From: Sphagnum magellanicum
Taxonomy: Eukaryota > Streptophyta > Sphagnopsida > Sphagnales > Sphagnaceae
Reading direction: 5' to 3'
Assembly (NCBI GenBank): GCA_021904315.1
Contig: CM038916.1
Coordinates: forward strand, 9,947,065 to 10,011,064
DNA length: 64,000 bases
Shown here: in pieces, positions 46,791 through 57,900 of the stretch
Position numbering within the stretch: position 1 is the first letter of the stretch
Layout: every line of letters starts with the position of its first letter
The notes under the pieces: model-generated
Told to the model about the DNA's origin: nothing
The model's database searches: none
The model's input: the letters and a program-made list of their open reading frames with translations, nothing else
Program-made: the position numbers and the translations under genes

Positions 46791-49700
46791 ATGGAGGAGA
46801 CCTGCAAACCTTTGTTTTCATTTGGAGTGATTGCAGATGTGCAGTATGGTGACAAAGATGACAATCGTGAGTTTTTTATTCCTTCACACTATATACCTAA
46901 TTAGAAAGATTGAAAGGGAGGATTTGATTTTTTTTTGTCTGCCAAAAGTTTCATGTTTCTGGATTTGTGAGCTTCATTCATTGCATACAATTTTGTTGTT
47001 GGGGCCTGGGAGCTTCTTCATTGCATGCAACTTTGTTGGAGGAGCTTAGGAGCTTCTACATCGCATGAAATCTGTTGGGATGATCTGTGAGCTTTCATTG
47101 CACACAATTTTTAAGCATTTGTAATCATGTTAGAATTTTCTTTCTCATGTGGTGGTGAAAGTGGTGCTGTGCTTGGATTCAATCTGCCTTCGATAGTAGG
47201 AAGCCATCGAAGGATGGGAGCAACAAATAATAGCAAGGGTTTTTTTTTGTTTGGGATGTTTGGACCAGTGTTGGGCAGGTACTGGGCCGAAACCTTGGTA
47301 TGTAGATATCGGTCCTGGTATCAAAGAACTGAACAGACTGGTATGACCTGAGGCAATACCAGCCTTGCACTAGTACCTGCCTCATAGGGACATGAGATAA
47401 TACTGGCCTCATACCAGTACCTGCTTGGTAGGAGCTTGAGGTAATACCAGTTTAATACAAGGGCTATATCAGTCTCAATACCAGGTATATACTGACCACA
47501 TACCAGCCAAAAATGAGCCATGGACCCTAATACCCGGACCAGGTTGGTATGAAAGTTTGAAAAAAGATCCAATACCAGTACCAGCTGGTATGTTCAAAAG
47601 TCAATACATGCCCATAGTTGGTTTGGACTTTGGGCTGCAGATTTGGAAGGAAGGGTGCAGCGGTACAGAGAAGCACCACAAAAGCTGGACAAAGCTGTAG
47701 AGACCTTCAATGCTTCCAAATCCAGTCTTTTGTAAGCTCAAAATCAACACCCTCTTCTGCTTTAATTTTGTGTACGGGTAGAGAATGCACACCTCAGGTT
47801 GGCACTTTCTTCCATCTAGTTCACCCCTAGGTTACTGCTGGTGGGAGAATGCACCTTTGGAGTGTTTTCCCCTTGATGTAGAGGATCATAGGTAAAGTGG
47901 AAGGTCCTGAAATTGGGGTCTTTTGTGAATGGAAAGTTCATTCCAACTTTGACGGGAAATTCTGGGAGGGGATGTGACTGAAAATACAAAGGATATTTTT
48001 GAAAAGATCTTTACAGCAGTCAGAAAAATCTAGAATTTCATGGCACTCTGTCAGAATCCTCACTTTGTCTGTGGGGGATGGGATAGAGAGCAGGTTCGTG
48101 CTAACTTTGGGTGACATTATTGATGGTAATGATACTGTTGAGAGGACATCTGCTGATTTCGACGTTGTGTTGACAAGTCTTTCAATGGTTTGTATTGAAA
48201 CCAAGCACAATTTTATTTGATTTTCCAAGCACCTACCCTTTGTTTCACTTTTTCTTTTGCTGGAATCTTACGTGACCAACTGACTGGCCACCTATACCCT
48301 AATTTCTTACTTAGAAGTAAATGAAATTCTGTTCCTGAAACAATTCTGCAAATTCTTCTGTTTGGAGCAGTTGGAGTTACCAACATACCACTTGTTGGGG
48401 AACCATTGCTTGACGTTGCCAAGAGAGCAGATGTTGCAGAATCTACAAATGCCAGATCGTTTCTACCATGCTGAACTGCACCCAGGATGGGCTCTGGTGA
48501 GTTCTTTGTTCCATCTCTAGTAAGAAATTTCAGCCTATATTACCATCCTCTTTTATACTTTTCCTTGAATCTCCCTTTGGACAATGCCAAAAAATGCTGC
48601 AACATGTTCAGTTGTTACATATGCATGAGAAGATGGGAAGAGAATGCCTTTTTTTTTCATTGAGCTGGGGACTAACCCAAATCAATCAGAAAATTTCATA
48701 TTTCTCAAAGAAAATCTCTGAGAATGCTCGCAAATTGGGTGGTGGGTTTGTGTTTTCCCATTGTTATCTTAAATACGGGTTTTATGGTAATCCATAGGTC
48801 ATACTGGACACAATGGATATCAGTGTGAAATGGCCAGTGGGATCCAAAAATCATGAGGTAAAATGCTGTTATAATTCACTTATTCAAAACCTGCAGGTTT
48901 GTCATTACTGGTTTTTTTTTCCATGTCTGACAATTTGGAATCTCCAACCCCTCTTACCAAGGGTTTGATTAACTCATGGAGAGCTCATGGCACCCAGGAG
49001 GCAATGACATTCATGCACAATCACCCTTTGGGTGAAGCAAACCCACAAATGAGCGAATGGAATGGTGGGCTTGGATCTGAGCAGAAGACTTGGCTTGCAC
49101 ACATCCTCTCTGATGCCGAAAGGTAAAAGTGTGGAACCTGCCATGTACCTGCTTCTTTTGTTAGCAACCTACCTGCTTTTAAGCCACTACCTACCTTCTT
49201 TTCTGGGCAACCTACTTGCTATTAAACATCAGTGAATGGGCCATAGAGTGTCAGTACCTCAACCTATAGGATGATGGTATCAGGGGTCAAGTGATTTCGC
49301 CCTTGATTTTGTGTTGTTGAGTTCCAGACAGGGGACTCGATTGATTGTGGCTGGGCACCACCCTCTTGTGGTTGGGTCGGCCCCATCAACACATCTGCTT
49401 TGGAATCATGAAGAGGTATAGGACACCATCTTTGTTGTACACTTATGTAATCACTGCCCTTCATGATTGAAGGTGATAGTCTGATACTTTGTGAGTGACA
49501 CTTACTAAGTAGGTGTTTGTTCACAATCAATTCTTGTCATGTTTGTTTTTTTGGGTTTTGGCCAGAACTTGTACAATTGACTTGAAAGTGCAATTCTTGA
49601 TTTTATTTTTTTTCTTTTCTACTATCTAATAGATATGCGTGCCATGAGTTCATACAGATTGCTATTGTGCAGCTTAGACTCAATTTCTCAAACTTGATTA

Positions 49701-50346
49701 TTATCACCCACAAAACTCTGAAACTAAAAATTATCAGTCATTTGATGAAATACCTGCCATGCTTTTTATTGAAAAGAATTTAAGAGTAGGGAAGAAACCA
49801 GTTAACAGAACAAAGCTTAATAGTAGAAGATGATGAGCACATGATTCTCCCTTTTTTACTCTGGAGAAAACAACTTGCTCATGAAGGTGCTGTACTTTGG
49901 GACATTTTAGGTTGCAAAGATGTTGGTGGAGAGCCCTGCTGTGGCTTTGTTCTTGAATGGTAAGCATCCAATCTCACATGCTCATCACTTATCTCAGTCC
50001 AAAGGTAGTATGTATCAATGGTTAAAAGTTGTGGTTTGTTCCTTGCTGAGAGATTCCAGCTGAAACTCAATATTACTTCCATTTGTGCAGAGTTCTCTTT
50101 GTGCTCATTGTCAATTGTAGCCAGTGACACAAGAAACTTTTGAATCTTGTTTTGTTGTAACTGGTGGTAGGTCACTATCATCCGGGAGGATATGCACAAG
50201 TGGGTGCCAAGCATTTTGTCACTGTGGAGGCAATTCTTGAAGCTCCCACAGGCTCCTTTGCTCATGGCATCATACATGTTTATGACAAGGAGATTGAAAT
50301 TCAAGGCTTTAGCACAGTGACAAGCCGAGTCCTCAGTATTGAGTGA
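46791..50346 (+). CDS. ADPRM: Mn-dependent ADP-ribose/CDP-alcohol diphosphatase (calcineurin-like phosphoesterase)
   Basis: Nine exons join with consistent phases: 46791-46866, 47641-47731, 48094-48187, 48371-48496, 48798-48857, 48998-49122, 49328-49415, 49911-49959 and 50171-50346. The product is 294 residues, slightly shorter than usual for the family (about 310-340). All five metal-binding blocks of the calcineurin-like fold are present in order: FGVIADVQYGD near the N-terminus, LGDIIDGND, LLGNHCL, VAGHHPL and GHYHPGGYAQVG. The C-terminal segment VEAILEAPTG..AHGIIHVYD matches the family end. The start was chosen because ATG 46791 is directly followed by the conserved PLFSFGVIADVQ. The enzyme hydrolyses ADP-ribose and CDP-alcohols such as CDP-choline in a Mn-dependent way and is probably cytosolic. 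Intron 1 contains a hAT-type MITE ending 20 bp before exon 2. AATAAA at 50642-50647 is a likely poly(A) signal. Confidence 0.93.
47266..47620. mobile_element. 355-bp hAT-type MITE in ADPRM intron 1, with perfect 8-bp TSD
   Basis: The element is flanked on both sides by GTTTGGAC (47258-47265 and 47621-47628), the 8-bp target duplication expected for hAT transposons. Its ends are imperfect inverted repeats: left CAGTGTTGGGCAGGTACTG, right (reverse complement) CAACTATGGGCATGTATTG, matching at most positions. The interior is packed with the motif TACCAG or its complement CTGGTA (ten exact copies), giving strong self-complementarity. It has no coding capacity. The right end lies 20 bp before ADPRM exon 2. 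Confidence 0.88.
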
Positions 50347-51588
50347 ACGTTTTTCAGTTCTTTGGGTGGCTTCTGATTGTTGGAAGTCTGACATTTATAT
50401 GACCACTATATTGTGGGTATCTTCCATTCCATCACATGTCACCATAGTGCCTTCCATTGTGGACACAATTTGGGAACTACAATGGGAGAATTGCTGGTTT
50501 GAATGGAATGTGTTTTGGCTTGATCTGTGGCATTGGTGGTTCAATTGCCAGAATTTCTTTCTAGATTTGATTTCTCAGAAAACACACTCCTTGACTTTTT
50601 GCACACCCACTTACGTTATTAGAATCTCTCTGCTGGTATGAAATAAAAATTTCCCTAAAAACAAAAATTGTTCTGCCACAATTTTGAGCAAGTTCAAATC
50701 TTGAAAACATCTCACAATCATTCTTGGCCTCAATGGCTGGATGCAATGCATCTTTTGCAGGGAACAGTGCCACGCAGGTGCTGTGAAGTCATCTTCTTTT
50801 AATTCATCACCCTGTTAAGGAAGAGACTAGCAGTGTAATTTTCATTCGATCCCACATTTTGAGGAATGTTCAGCAGGTGTTACTGCTAACTTTGAGTTCA
50901 TTTTTCAAGAATTTGATGGAATGTTTTCTATTTTAACTGGTGCTGGTTTTGAACTAATTTGAACTTGCTAAGTTCATTTTCTGGGAACATTAGAATCTGG
51001 CAGATTTTTGTCAGTTACTTAAGATTTCCTCCCTGGCAACAGTGTGCATTGGGTTGCATGTGTGGGCTATATGCTTTTTGTGAAGCCTGTCAGATTTGCA
51101 TAAAGCCCTGCCTCCTGCTCAAATGGATATATAGTGGTTCCCTCCCCTTTGGACTATTTCAAGACAAAACAAGTTTTGAGGTATTTACGTGGGGCACTGG
51201 CCTCTGATAAGGGCATTTGCCCCACGCTAAGGGCATTCATGGAACCAGGCCTGCATTAGGCTCTACCTTGCATTAGGCTCTACCTTGCACGAGGCCTTAA
51301 TTTGGTGACTTGTCCTTAGGCTTTACCCTACACTTCATGGAACATTTCCTGTTTTACCTCTTGCTACTTTGAACATGCTTTGAACATGCCGTAAAGCACT
51401 GCCTAGATTTTTCCTTTGTATTTTCAGCTCCATTACCTGCCTGAAGAAACCTGTTTTCAGCAAGTGGGATCTTCTGTGGTGGAAGGTACCAGCCAGGCTG
51501 TACTGCAATCTTCTGACCAGCAGAAGGTACCAGGCAGCCTGTCACTATTTCTAAAAAGTGAAAAATTTCCAGCTCTGCTTTACTTACA
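50347..51588. other. ADPRM 3' flank and intergenic sequence
   Basis: Contains the likely poly(A) signal AATAAA at 50642-50647. Near 51210-51300 there are small direct repeats: TAAGGGCATT twice, and GCATTAGGCTCTACCTT twice head to tail. No gene is recognised. Confidence 0.5.
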
Positions 51589-51710
51589 TATGAAAAGGAC
51601 CTGAGTACAGGCCCGCCCTTCAGCAATTTTCAACATGTTCCCTCGGCCTACCGGCCTCAGGCACAGATCTCAAATCACAGAAGGGCCTGTACTCAGGCCC
51701 TTTTCCTATG
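51589..51710. repeat. Foldback sequence, about 31-bp arms, 58-bp loop
   Basis: The left arm (51589-51621), containing GACCTGAGTACAGGCCC, pairs with the right arm (51680-51710), containing GGCCTGTACTCAGGCCC. One mismatch and a short bulge interrupt the pairing. The loop holds a smaller GGCC-TACC-GGCC palindrome. CTGAGTACAG is itself nearly palindromic. The structure could be a MITE remnant or a hairpin RNA source. No target duplication was found. Confidence 0.85.
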
Positions 51711-51985
51711 CATAAGAATTTTGGGGGAAAGTTATGCCACTTTTGAGGGTTCCTTAAATTGCATAAATCTCATCCAAGGTCATCATTAATTACCCCTATT
51801 TCTTTTTCATAATTTAACATAATGATTAGATATCTTGCTCAAAAAACATAATTTAACATATTCTTCTTTTTTCAAAAATGTTATCCTCCTTTTTCAAAAA
51901 GATAAGACAAAATCCTCTATGTAAGAAAATGGGTGCACCCCTCACCATCAAGTCATATGAGCTTGCATGCATGCTTGATACCTGA

Positions 51986-52097
51986 ACCATTGTGTCAATG
52001 CACCTACAAGCTCGCGTGGTACTCAAACCATTCTGTCAAGTGCATTTACAAGCTTTGCCCTACTGGGCTCACTTGTAAGCTTACCTGACACAATGGT
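51986..52097. repeat. 27-bp module in two direct and one inverted copy
   Basis: ACCATTGTGTCAATGCACC..ACAAGCT (51986-52012) is followed by a direct copy (52027-52054). An inverted copy (52071-52097) ends TGACACAATGGT, an exact 12-bp complement of the first copy's start. The flanks contain GCATGC words. The arrangement resembles the core of a small foldback or rolling-circle-type element, but the family is unclear. Confidence 0.75.
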
Positions 52098-54415
52098 CTA
52101 GGGCTTGCACATTCTCTAATACATAATGGGTAGAGGCGCTACTCAATGAGGGGCTTGTTTTGATCAATCACACATCAATTTCAATTGATTTTTCAATATC
52201 TTTGAAATTTGCAAATTTCATTTCCTCTTTCATCCATTGGATTTTTTTATTTTCACGTTCATTCAAGAATTCATAAGAGGCATATTGATTTCAAAATGTT
52301 TTCTAAATTTTGTTTTATATTTTTCACTCAATTATGGATTCTTCTAGTTCAATTATTTAGTGTGAATGCAAGTGTGATCCAATTGGAAGAAGCAAGCTGG
52401 GCTCATGAATTGATAGTAGTCAATTTCTCATTTGTATGGCAGCCTTAGAGCCATTAGTGTTGGGCTGGTACCAAGTTGTGGTCTAAAATCAACCCAATTC
52501 TCAGCCAATTCTCACGTAAAGAACCAATTGGGTATCATTCAAGGTGATACCCAAGATGATACCCAAATTTTAAGGTATGTAACCTAAGATAGATGATTCA
52601 CAAAAAATCTCATTTTCATTTCAAATTCAAATTTTGATACCCATGTAGGTTATATAAACAACCCCTAGGTCCAATTCATAGGAGTCTAGGAGTAGGGAGT
52701 CTAGGGTTAGTTAAGGTTTAGAGTTAAGGGTGGAGGTGGGGTTTAGGTATAGTGCAGAGGTTGTGTTTAGGTTTAGGGTGCAAGTTGGAGGTGCCACTTT
52801 TCCCATGTGGGAAGTAGAATTATAATCCAATTACTTTTTTTTTATGCTCATCATGTTTTTGAAAATGTTCATTGTGTTTTTGAAACTTATCATGTTATTG
52901 TTAGTTGCAAGTGTTCATCATGTTGTTGTCAGTTCTCATCCTATTCATTGACGAACAACTAAGGTATCAGCATTATTGTTGGTGATCGTTGTGTTGTTGT
53001 TGATTGCCAATGCTCATTGTGTTGTTAATGTTGATCATGTTGCTACAAGTGTTCATCATGTTTGTTTACTCTTTCAGGTACGTACTACGATTGTCGTTCA
53101 TTGTGTTGTTATTGATGTTCATCATGTTATTTTCCCTTGTTTGTGCTTGATATTACCCTACCCTTGCATTGTCATGCAAGTTGGAGTTTCATTGAAGGCG
53201 GAAGGTTAATAGTTACAAGGCTTCTACAAAAACTTTTGTGCTTTAGGTATGTTCATTTTTTTCTCAAAATTATGTGAATTTTATTCATTTTTTTCCCTCT
53301 TATATTGAATATTGAAAAGATGTGTTGATAATACTGAATTTTTTTTGTAGGAATAATTTCCAAATTGGAAACACTATTTACAACCTTACTTTTTACCTTT
53401 TACTGTTAAAGGACATTTTGAAACAATTTTGCACTTGATCATTTTACTTGCATGATGTCTTTTGTGAAGATTGGTCGATTATGAATAATTTTGTGTGCAT
53501 TTTCACATTTTACAAAATTGGAAATAATGTGATTGTTTAGTTTTTCAACCTTGGTTTGTTAACACATCCTGAAAATAAAACAAAAATCTCTAGATGAAGG
53601 ATGTGTTTGTGAATGAAAGTGAAAGAAGATTAAAATAAAAAATTAAAGGTGAAAGGTGTGAAGAAATTTCAATTTTTCAATCAAAAAATGATAATACAAT
53701 GCAATTAATTATGAAGAAATTGTGTGAAAAAGGTTAACGTGGAGACCCTAGGCATAAATTCTCCAACTTGGGCATTTTTTTGTGTTAATGATGAAACATT
53801 AATTGATGTTAAGGTGCCCTGGTCATGTGTTGTATGTTGTGTAACAATAGACTAGTAGGTCATGCAATATTGGGGCCAAAAAAAAGTTGAAGAAAGGTTT
53901 TGTTTCATATTTCAAAAGAAATGGAAGAAAAAAACATGTGGATGTAAACCATGGACTAATTGTTAAAAAATTTGAAGAAGAAGTGAACAATAGTTTAAAA
54001 AGTCCATTGGAAAAATAACTTGCAAAGAAAAGGCCTATAATGATTATAAGTGCAATTTCCAACTTTTTTGGGGCCATGGATCCTTATAAAAAGGATAATG
54101 TGCACCATAAAGATTTGTGAAAATCAAAATATAAAGCCCAAACATCAAAGTGAAACCAAAATTAAATGCGACACATTTTGGAGGTGTAGACTAAATGCAC
54201 ATGTCATGAAAGTGCCCAAGTTGGCCCCTCCATAGTGTGTTTTCACCCATTTATCAAAAACCATTTGCCCATTCAATTTGTTGAGAATATGTGATTGAAG
54301 TGTTTGTTAATGTAATTATGATCTTATGTTGTTTTCCCTTTCAAAAAAACCTTCAATTAAAAAATGTTATGAGACTTGGTTGAAAAGAGAAGACAAATGT
54401 TTTATCAATATTAGC
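52098..54415. other. Intergenic; telomere-like words and GTTCATCATGTTGTTG array
   Basis: Around 52690-52790 variants of TTTAGG and GTTTAGGG recur (TTTAGGTTTAGGG near 52770), resembling degenerate interstitial telomere sequence. From about 52850 to 53140 short units of the type GTTCATCATGTTGTTG repeat irregularly. The rest is AT-rich. No gene is recognised. Confidence 0.5.
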
Positions 54416-54900
54416 ATAATGTGTTTTTGCTACTACAAATCTTGATTTGTGAATGTCCAAAGGGGCACATGAATTTTTTACATTGGTTGTGAATTTCTTG
54501 GGAGAAAATTAGGTGTTTAAACACATTACAATTGGCTTATTTGAAGCATATGAAACATTAAAGCAAACATTGATAAGAATTTTATATGACCTTTTAGAGC
54601 AATATGGTCTGACCAAAAAGATCCTTGCTTATGTTCAAAATGAAGGTGCAAATATGAAGACCATGACCATTGCCTTGAAGTCAATAGTAAGTTATGAAGC
54701 TTTGGGTGTGATTGAAAGTTTTTAAGGGACTTGCTTTGACATGCCTTCTTTAACACTTGTCAACATGCAATTGATGAACAAATAGTCTTTAAGGGCTTGA
54801 AATATGTTTCCATTAAATCTACCTAGGCATATTTGTAGAAATGTATTACATGGCCTAAAAAATCAAGGAAAGGAAAACATGAATGGATGAAGCACTAGTA
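54416..54900 (+). mobile_element. hAT-superfamily transposase remnant (DNA transposon), copy 2
   Basis: The plus strand encodes, in broken frames, MSKGAHEFF, then HITIGLFEAYETLKQT, LLEQYGLTKKILAYVQNEG and SIVSYEALGVIESF (54513-54725). A diverged GLKYV-type tail and a RHICRNVLHGLK-like piece follow. These match the DUF659-like core seen in copy 1 at 23.5-23.9 kb (ILAYVKAKVSNLNTL, ALKFV-type segment). Only the central transposase survives here. The opposite orientation and separate decay show an independent insertion of the same family. Confidence 0.82.
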
Positions 54901-57900
54901 CATATCTTGTCTTTTAATTTATCTTTATGATTAGATTTTAGTTAGATTGGGCCCCAAACAACTTGATTATATAGTTAAAAATGACCAATTGTTTACAACA
55001 AGCATAAAGTTGCACATTAGTCATTTCGGACATGACAATCAAGACTAATAATTTTAGCGTGTCATGTTAGTTTTACTAGATGGTTAAGGTGTGCTAGTTT
55101 ATGTGTGTTGTGTCTGTTTTGACTAAAATGCGTAACAATTATCACTAACACGGGCTAATGTGGATAATCTATATTGGCTATGATGTGTCCAAGTGTCACG
55201 TCCCTTTTGCCTAAATGCTCTAGTATTAAACTAGATGACATGGAAAGACATGTGTAATGTCTCATTTGAATAAAAATACTAGTAATGTTGAATGATGTGG
55301 AAGGACATATGGCATGTTTTTTTAAACTAAATGTACTAGTGTTGTTTGATGATGTGGAAGGGCAAGTGTGATGTCCAACTTGTTAGTAACGTGTATTTAC
55401 TTTCATGTTTGTTATGTTAGGTTGTAGGTTGTCTTTTTTGACTATCCAAAATCTATACACATTGCATGCATCTAACAACTTGGATCAACTTAAACCTTGA
55501 TACTTTTAAGTTACCAATTTATGCAATGGCATTTAATTCTTGTACGATATGTACATATCTTGAGTGGGTGAAGGGTATGTGTGGAATTTGCACAGAATGT
55601 ACTAGGTAAAAGCATGTTACCAATGGATTTTTTTGGAGGTCCTAGTGGTAGTTTTTTCTGAATGAGTCAAGTATTGTTACATTGTATGCAAATATATTTG
55701 AAAAACTTGGCAAAAGTGAAATGAAAAATTGAAACCTACATTCTAACCTTTCAAACCCAAAAAAAATTACCAAAAAGATTAATGTTCAATCCAAGGTGGA
55801 CTTTACAAAGGACAGTACATCCAATATCCCCAATTCAATCTACTCCAAAAAAACTATCATTATGGATTTTTTTCTTTTAGTGGAGTTGGAAATTAAGGGG
55901 TGCAATCATGGTAACATGTACCACAACAAATGTAACCAATGTTTGATGTTCCATGTTATTGAAAATGTAATTTAATTTTGTGTTGAAATTGTAGGATTTA
56001 ATTATATGATAACATTCATAATATATCACAAGAACTTATGAATAAATTTGAAATTAATCAAATGAATAAAATATATAAAAAACACTATAACAAATGTTTT
56101 TAAACAATAAAAAGACATGTTTAATAACTTGAATTTTTTTCTAAATGACATATTTTGACAAATTTTTAATGCAAACCTTAATCAAAATACTATTTAAAAA
56201 TATCATGATTTTTAAAGATTTTTTCTAAAAAAATTTGTGAAATATTTCAAGAATAAAGCAATCCAAAAAGTAGTCCCAAAAGGGTGGGTATGGTTCATGT
56301 TATCCCATTTACACCCTAAACCTACAACTTTTTACCACCATACATTGAAGTACCATAACACTTAAGATGAAAAAATCAAGCAAAAAAATTTTCTCCATAT
56401 TTTAAGATTTAAAATGAAATTTTCAAATTTGTAAAGTCCATTTCAATATCTAAATTGACTTTTCCAAGGTCCATATTTTTTAAGATTAAAAATAATAATA
56501 ATTATGGTGATATGAATTTGGAAATGGAAAAAAATGTGAACTTCAACACCATTTAAATGTCTTTTTTTTTAAATGAACTTTAAAAATGGATTTTGAGCTA
56601 ACAATTTTGGTCCAATGTTGTGTGTTTTTACCCTACCCACCACGCTTACACGACACATGCAAACCATATAAGATCTTAATGAATAACATAAAAACAAAAC
56701 TCTTACACCTAACACAAAGCAAACATAACATAGGTACAATCATAGATGCAAAATTCATGCTAAAACAAAATCTTCAATTAGATATTTGAAGGTAAATATA
56801 AAAGGGACTACAACAAAAATTGATTATACATTTTCAAATGTGTGAAGTTGTTTTGTTCCAAGGGCACAATATCATGTATCCAATTGCATCAATGATAGCT
56901 AGGAAAGGAAAATCATGGTCATCATTTGGATATTTTGGCCAACATGCATTAGGCACTACACCATCACTCACAACAACAAATAAGTAGTTTGTTGTCATGG
57001 GTACATTATGATGAACTACTCCCATGCCTCCAAACTTCACAAAATGTCCAAACGCACATGCCTTGCCTCCAACTTCAATCATGAAGATGGTCAATTCCTT
57101 CAACTCATACTACAAAACCAAAAAAAAAAACTTAAATTAATTTTGGACAAAGCTCCAATATAAAATGTTGCATGAACAATATTTTAAATTTTTTTAACCC
57201 AAACATTGACCCAACCTAATCACTATCATAATATGACATTATCAATTAGTACACTAGAAGAGAAGATGTCCAATGCAACCAAGGAAAAAAATGACTACAA
57301 GTCTTTAATAATTATATCAATCATTATAGTCATCTAATATCACATCATTTCATACGTGTAGTTGGTAATAGTCATAATGTAGTCATTCATATGAGTAATG
57401 GATGAAAATAATATGATATAAAATATTTCATTCTATTTTTATCCACCATTTTTCATCTATTCAAGTTTAAATTGGAGCTTTGGAAAAGCATAAGCTGACA
57501 AGTGTGATTTTGACAATGGACTAGGTGGCCCAAACAGTTGTTACTTCAAGAACCCAATCCAAAATCATTTTTAATGTTAGTTGTTTTCACCTTGCACCAA
57601 GTTTGGCCATTATATTTTGATCCATTCCCTGCATTTGACCATAATGCCCTATTGGTTGATGCAAGGGCAGAAGCTCAAACATAATGTCATTATTAAAATT
57701 TACCAAATGGCAAGGAACATTTTATATGTTCATGGTGTTGTAGTTTAGAGTCTTCAATTCATTTGATGTATTTGGGGTGAGAACTATTTTGAGGCAATCG
57801 ATGACACTAAACATGGTTCTTCCGAGCTTCGGTACACATTGGGAGATGGAAACCCAAGACGCCAATGGAACATTAGAGTCAAAATAATTGACTTTTGAAA

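Noticed and set aside
49264-49530. 88-codon minus-strand frame
   Set aside because: It is the shadow of an ADPRM exon (49328-49415) that encodes the GHHPL metal-binding block on the plus strand.
52690-52800. TTTAGGG-like words suggesting a telomere
   Set aside because: Copies are few, irregular and mixed with other G-rich words. At most degenerate interstitial sequence, not a chromosome end.
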